DNA of 30,425 bases from a virus. Positions 30,098 to 30,425 of the stretch are shown here, in pieces (within the stretch, counting starts at the first letter, position 1; every line of letters starts with the position of its first letter). Below the pieces are notes generated by a model that searched no databases, was not told the origin of the DNA, and saw only the letters and a list, made by a program, of their open reading frames with translations. Both the position numbers and the translations under genes were made by a program. The stretch lies in IMG/VR virus record IMGVR_UViG_3300030099_002624, positions 1 to 30,425 of that record; one strand, written 5' to 3'.

Positions 30098-30112
30098 TTA
30101 CTTACTCCTTAT

Positions 30113-30346
30113 TTATTTTATTTTTTTGTATACGATTTTTATTTCATAGTCATTACGATTTGACTTGATTAATTTAGCCAATTCTGTTCTGTATTTTCTG
30201 AAATAACTTTTTGGAAATATCCAAGTATCAAGATAATCATCAGACTTTGCGTGGCTATCTGTTACCCAATTAATTACTTCCCACATTTCATTGAAATCTT
30301 TTTGTGGTATCCAATTAGTTATGTCTATTTCATTTTCATTATTCAA
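30113..30346 (-). CDS. First gene of the early operon, 77 residues (TTG start)
   Basis: A small acidic-to-basic protein (NNENEIDITNWIPQKDFNEM ... KSDDYLDTWIFPKSYFRKYR) with several Trp/Tyr, no recognised family. The start is TTG, chosen because AAGGAG sits six bases upstream and the only nearby ATG is out of frame. It is the promoter-proximal early gene (RNA start near 30372), so it is probably the first phage protein made from this operon. Confidence 0.68.
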   Translation of the reverse strand: MNNENEIDITNWIPQKDFNEMWEVINWVTDSHAKSDDYLDTWIFPKSYFRKYRTELAKLIKSNRNDYEIKIVYKKIK

Positions 30347-30378
30347 TATTAACTCCTTATTTTTTTATTGATAATATA

Positions 30379-30407
30379 ATACTACACTATTATTGTTGTT
30401 GTGTCAA
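30379..30407 (-). promoter_or_regulatory. Strong early promoter (TTGACA-17-TAGTAT)
   Basis: On the minus strand a perfect -35 TTGACA (30407-30402) and a good -10 TAGTAT (30384-30379) are separated by 17 bases. The predicted start lies near 30372, about 25 bases before the first gene's TTG at 30346. It is the likely main driver of the leftward early operon. Confidence 0.78.
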
Positions 30408-30421
30408 GTACTAAAGTACTT
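30406..30421. promoter_or_regulatory. Operator-like palindrome abutting the early promoter
   Basis: AAGTACT-AA-AGTACTT is a perfect 16-bp dyad that overlaps the first bases of the -35 element. A protein bound here would sit beside or over the -35, and could either block or recruit RNA polymerase. The HTH protein at 25561-25779 or a host factor is a candidate ligand (inference). The window ends four bases later, so any paired site upstream is not visible. Confidence 0.65.
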
Positions 30422-30425
30422 AGTT

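Overview
The window is part of the genome of an AT-rich, tailed double-stranded DNA phage. Three things point to a bacterial host: strong Shine-Dalgarno sites (AAGGAG), sigma70-type promoters (TTGACA-17-TAGTAT and extended -10 boxes), and hairpin-plus-U-tract terminators. The low GC, AGA-rich arginine codon use and gene repertoire resemble uncultured marine phages of low-GC bacteria. That host guess is inference; nothing in the window names the host. The absence of a tape-measure gene in the usual place, and a nozzle-like tail protein, favour a short-tailed (podovirus-like) virion. No integrase, DNA polymerase, endolysin, tRNA or CRISPR was seen; the genome continues beyond both ends.

Layout. 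(1) Bases 1-22583, plus strand: one long, tightly packed late operon with many TAATG overlaps. The order is terminase C-terminus, portal, a small protein, a repeat-rich 762-residue protein, a 1638-residue giant, scaffold, major capsid protein, a basic protein, a C2H2 zinc-finger protein, several small beta-rich head or neck proteins, two tail proteins with related jelly-roll-like modules, a tail fibre with a C1q-like tip and a small tail-associated protein. It ends in an island of very short, highly basic proteins, then three membrane proteins, one with a beta-solenoid-like ectodomain. (2) Bases 22584-23245: a regulatory junction. It holds a weak late terminator, an extended -10 promoter for a 68-residue protein, a second extended -10 promoter for a putative ~113-nt structured RNA, the facing terminator of the minus-strand operon, and three 11-bp tandem repeats. 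(3) Bases 23246-30421, minus strand: the early/replication region. It is read leftward from a strong promoter with an abutting palindrome at 30379-30421, with a second promoter at 26484-26512. It encodes small unknown proteins (one with 8 cysteines in 42 residues), a primase-polymerase/RepA-like helicase fusion, a zinc-ribbon protein, a Cro/C1-type HTH protein, a possible ssDNA-binding protein, a candidate PD-(D/E)XK nuclease and a RusA resolvase.

How it fits together: the early operon supplies replication (primase-helicase), recombination/resolution (RusA and its nuclease partner) and regulation (HTH). The late operon makes head, tail, DNA-condensing candidates and membrane proteins for lysis or envelope functions.

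The most unusual signals are RNA-level. First, a perfect H-type pseudoknot-like arrangement just upstream of the primase-helicase start, whose loop can also pair with the start codon. Second, a 3'-end segment of the early transcript carrying repeated complements (CUUAUUCAU, CUUACUC) of the AUGAAUAAG and GAGUAAG elements in early-gene leaders. Third, the plus-strand RNA at 22996-23108, closed by its own 5'/3' ends. Together they suggest post-transcriptional control of early genes. This is a hypothesis from base complementarity alone.
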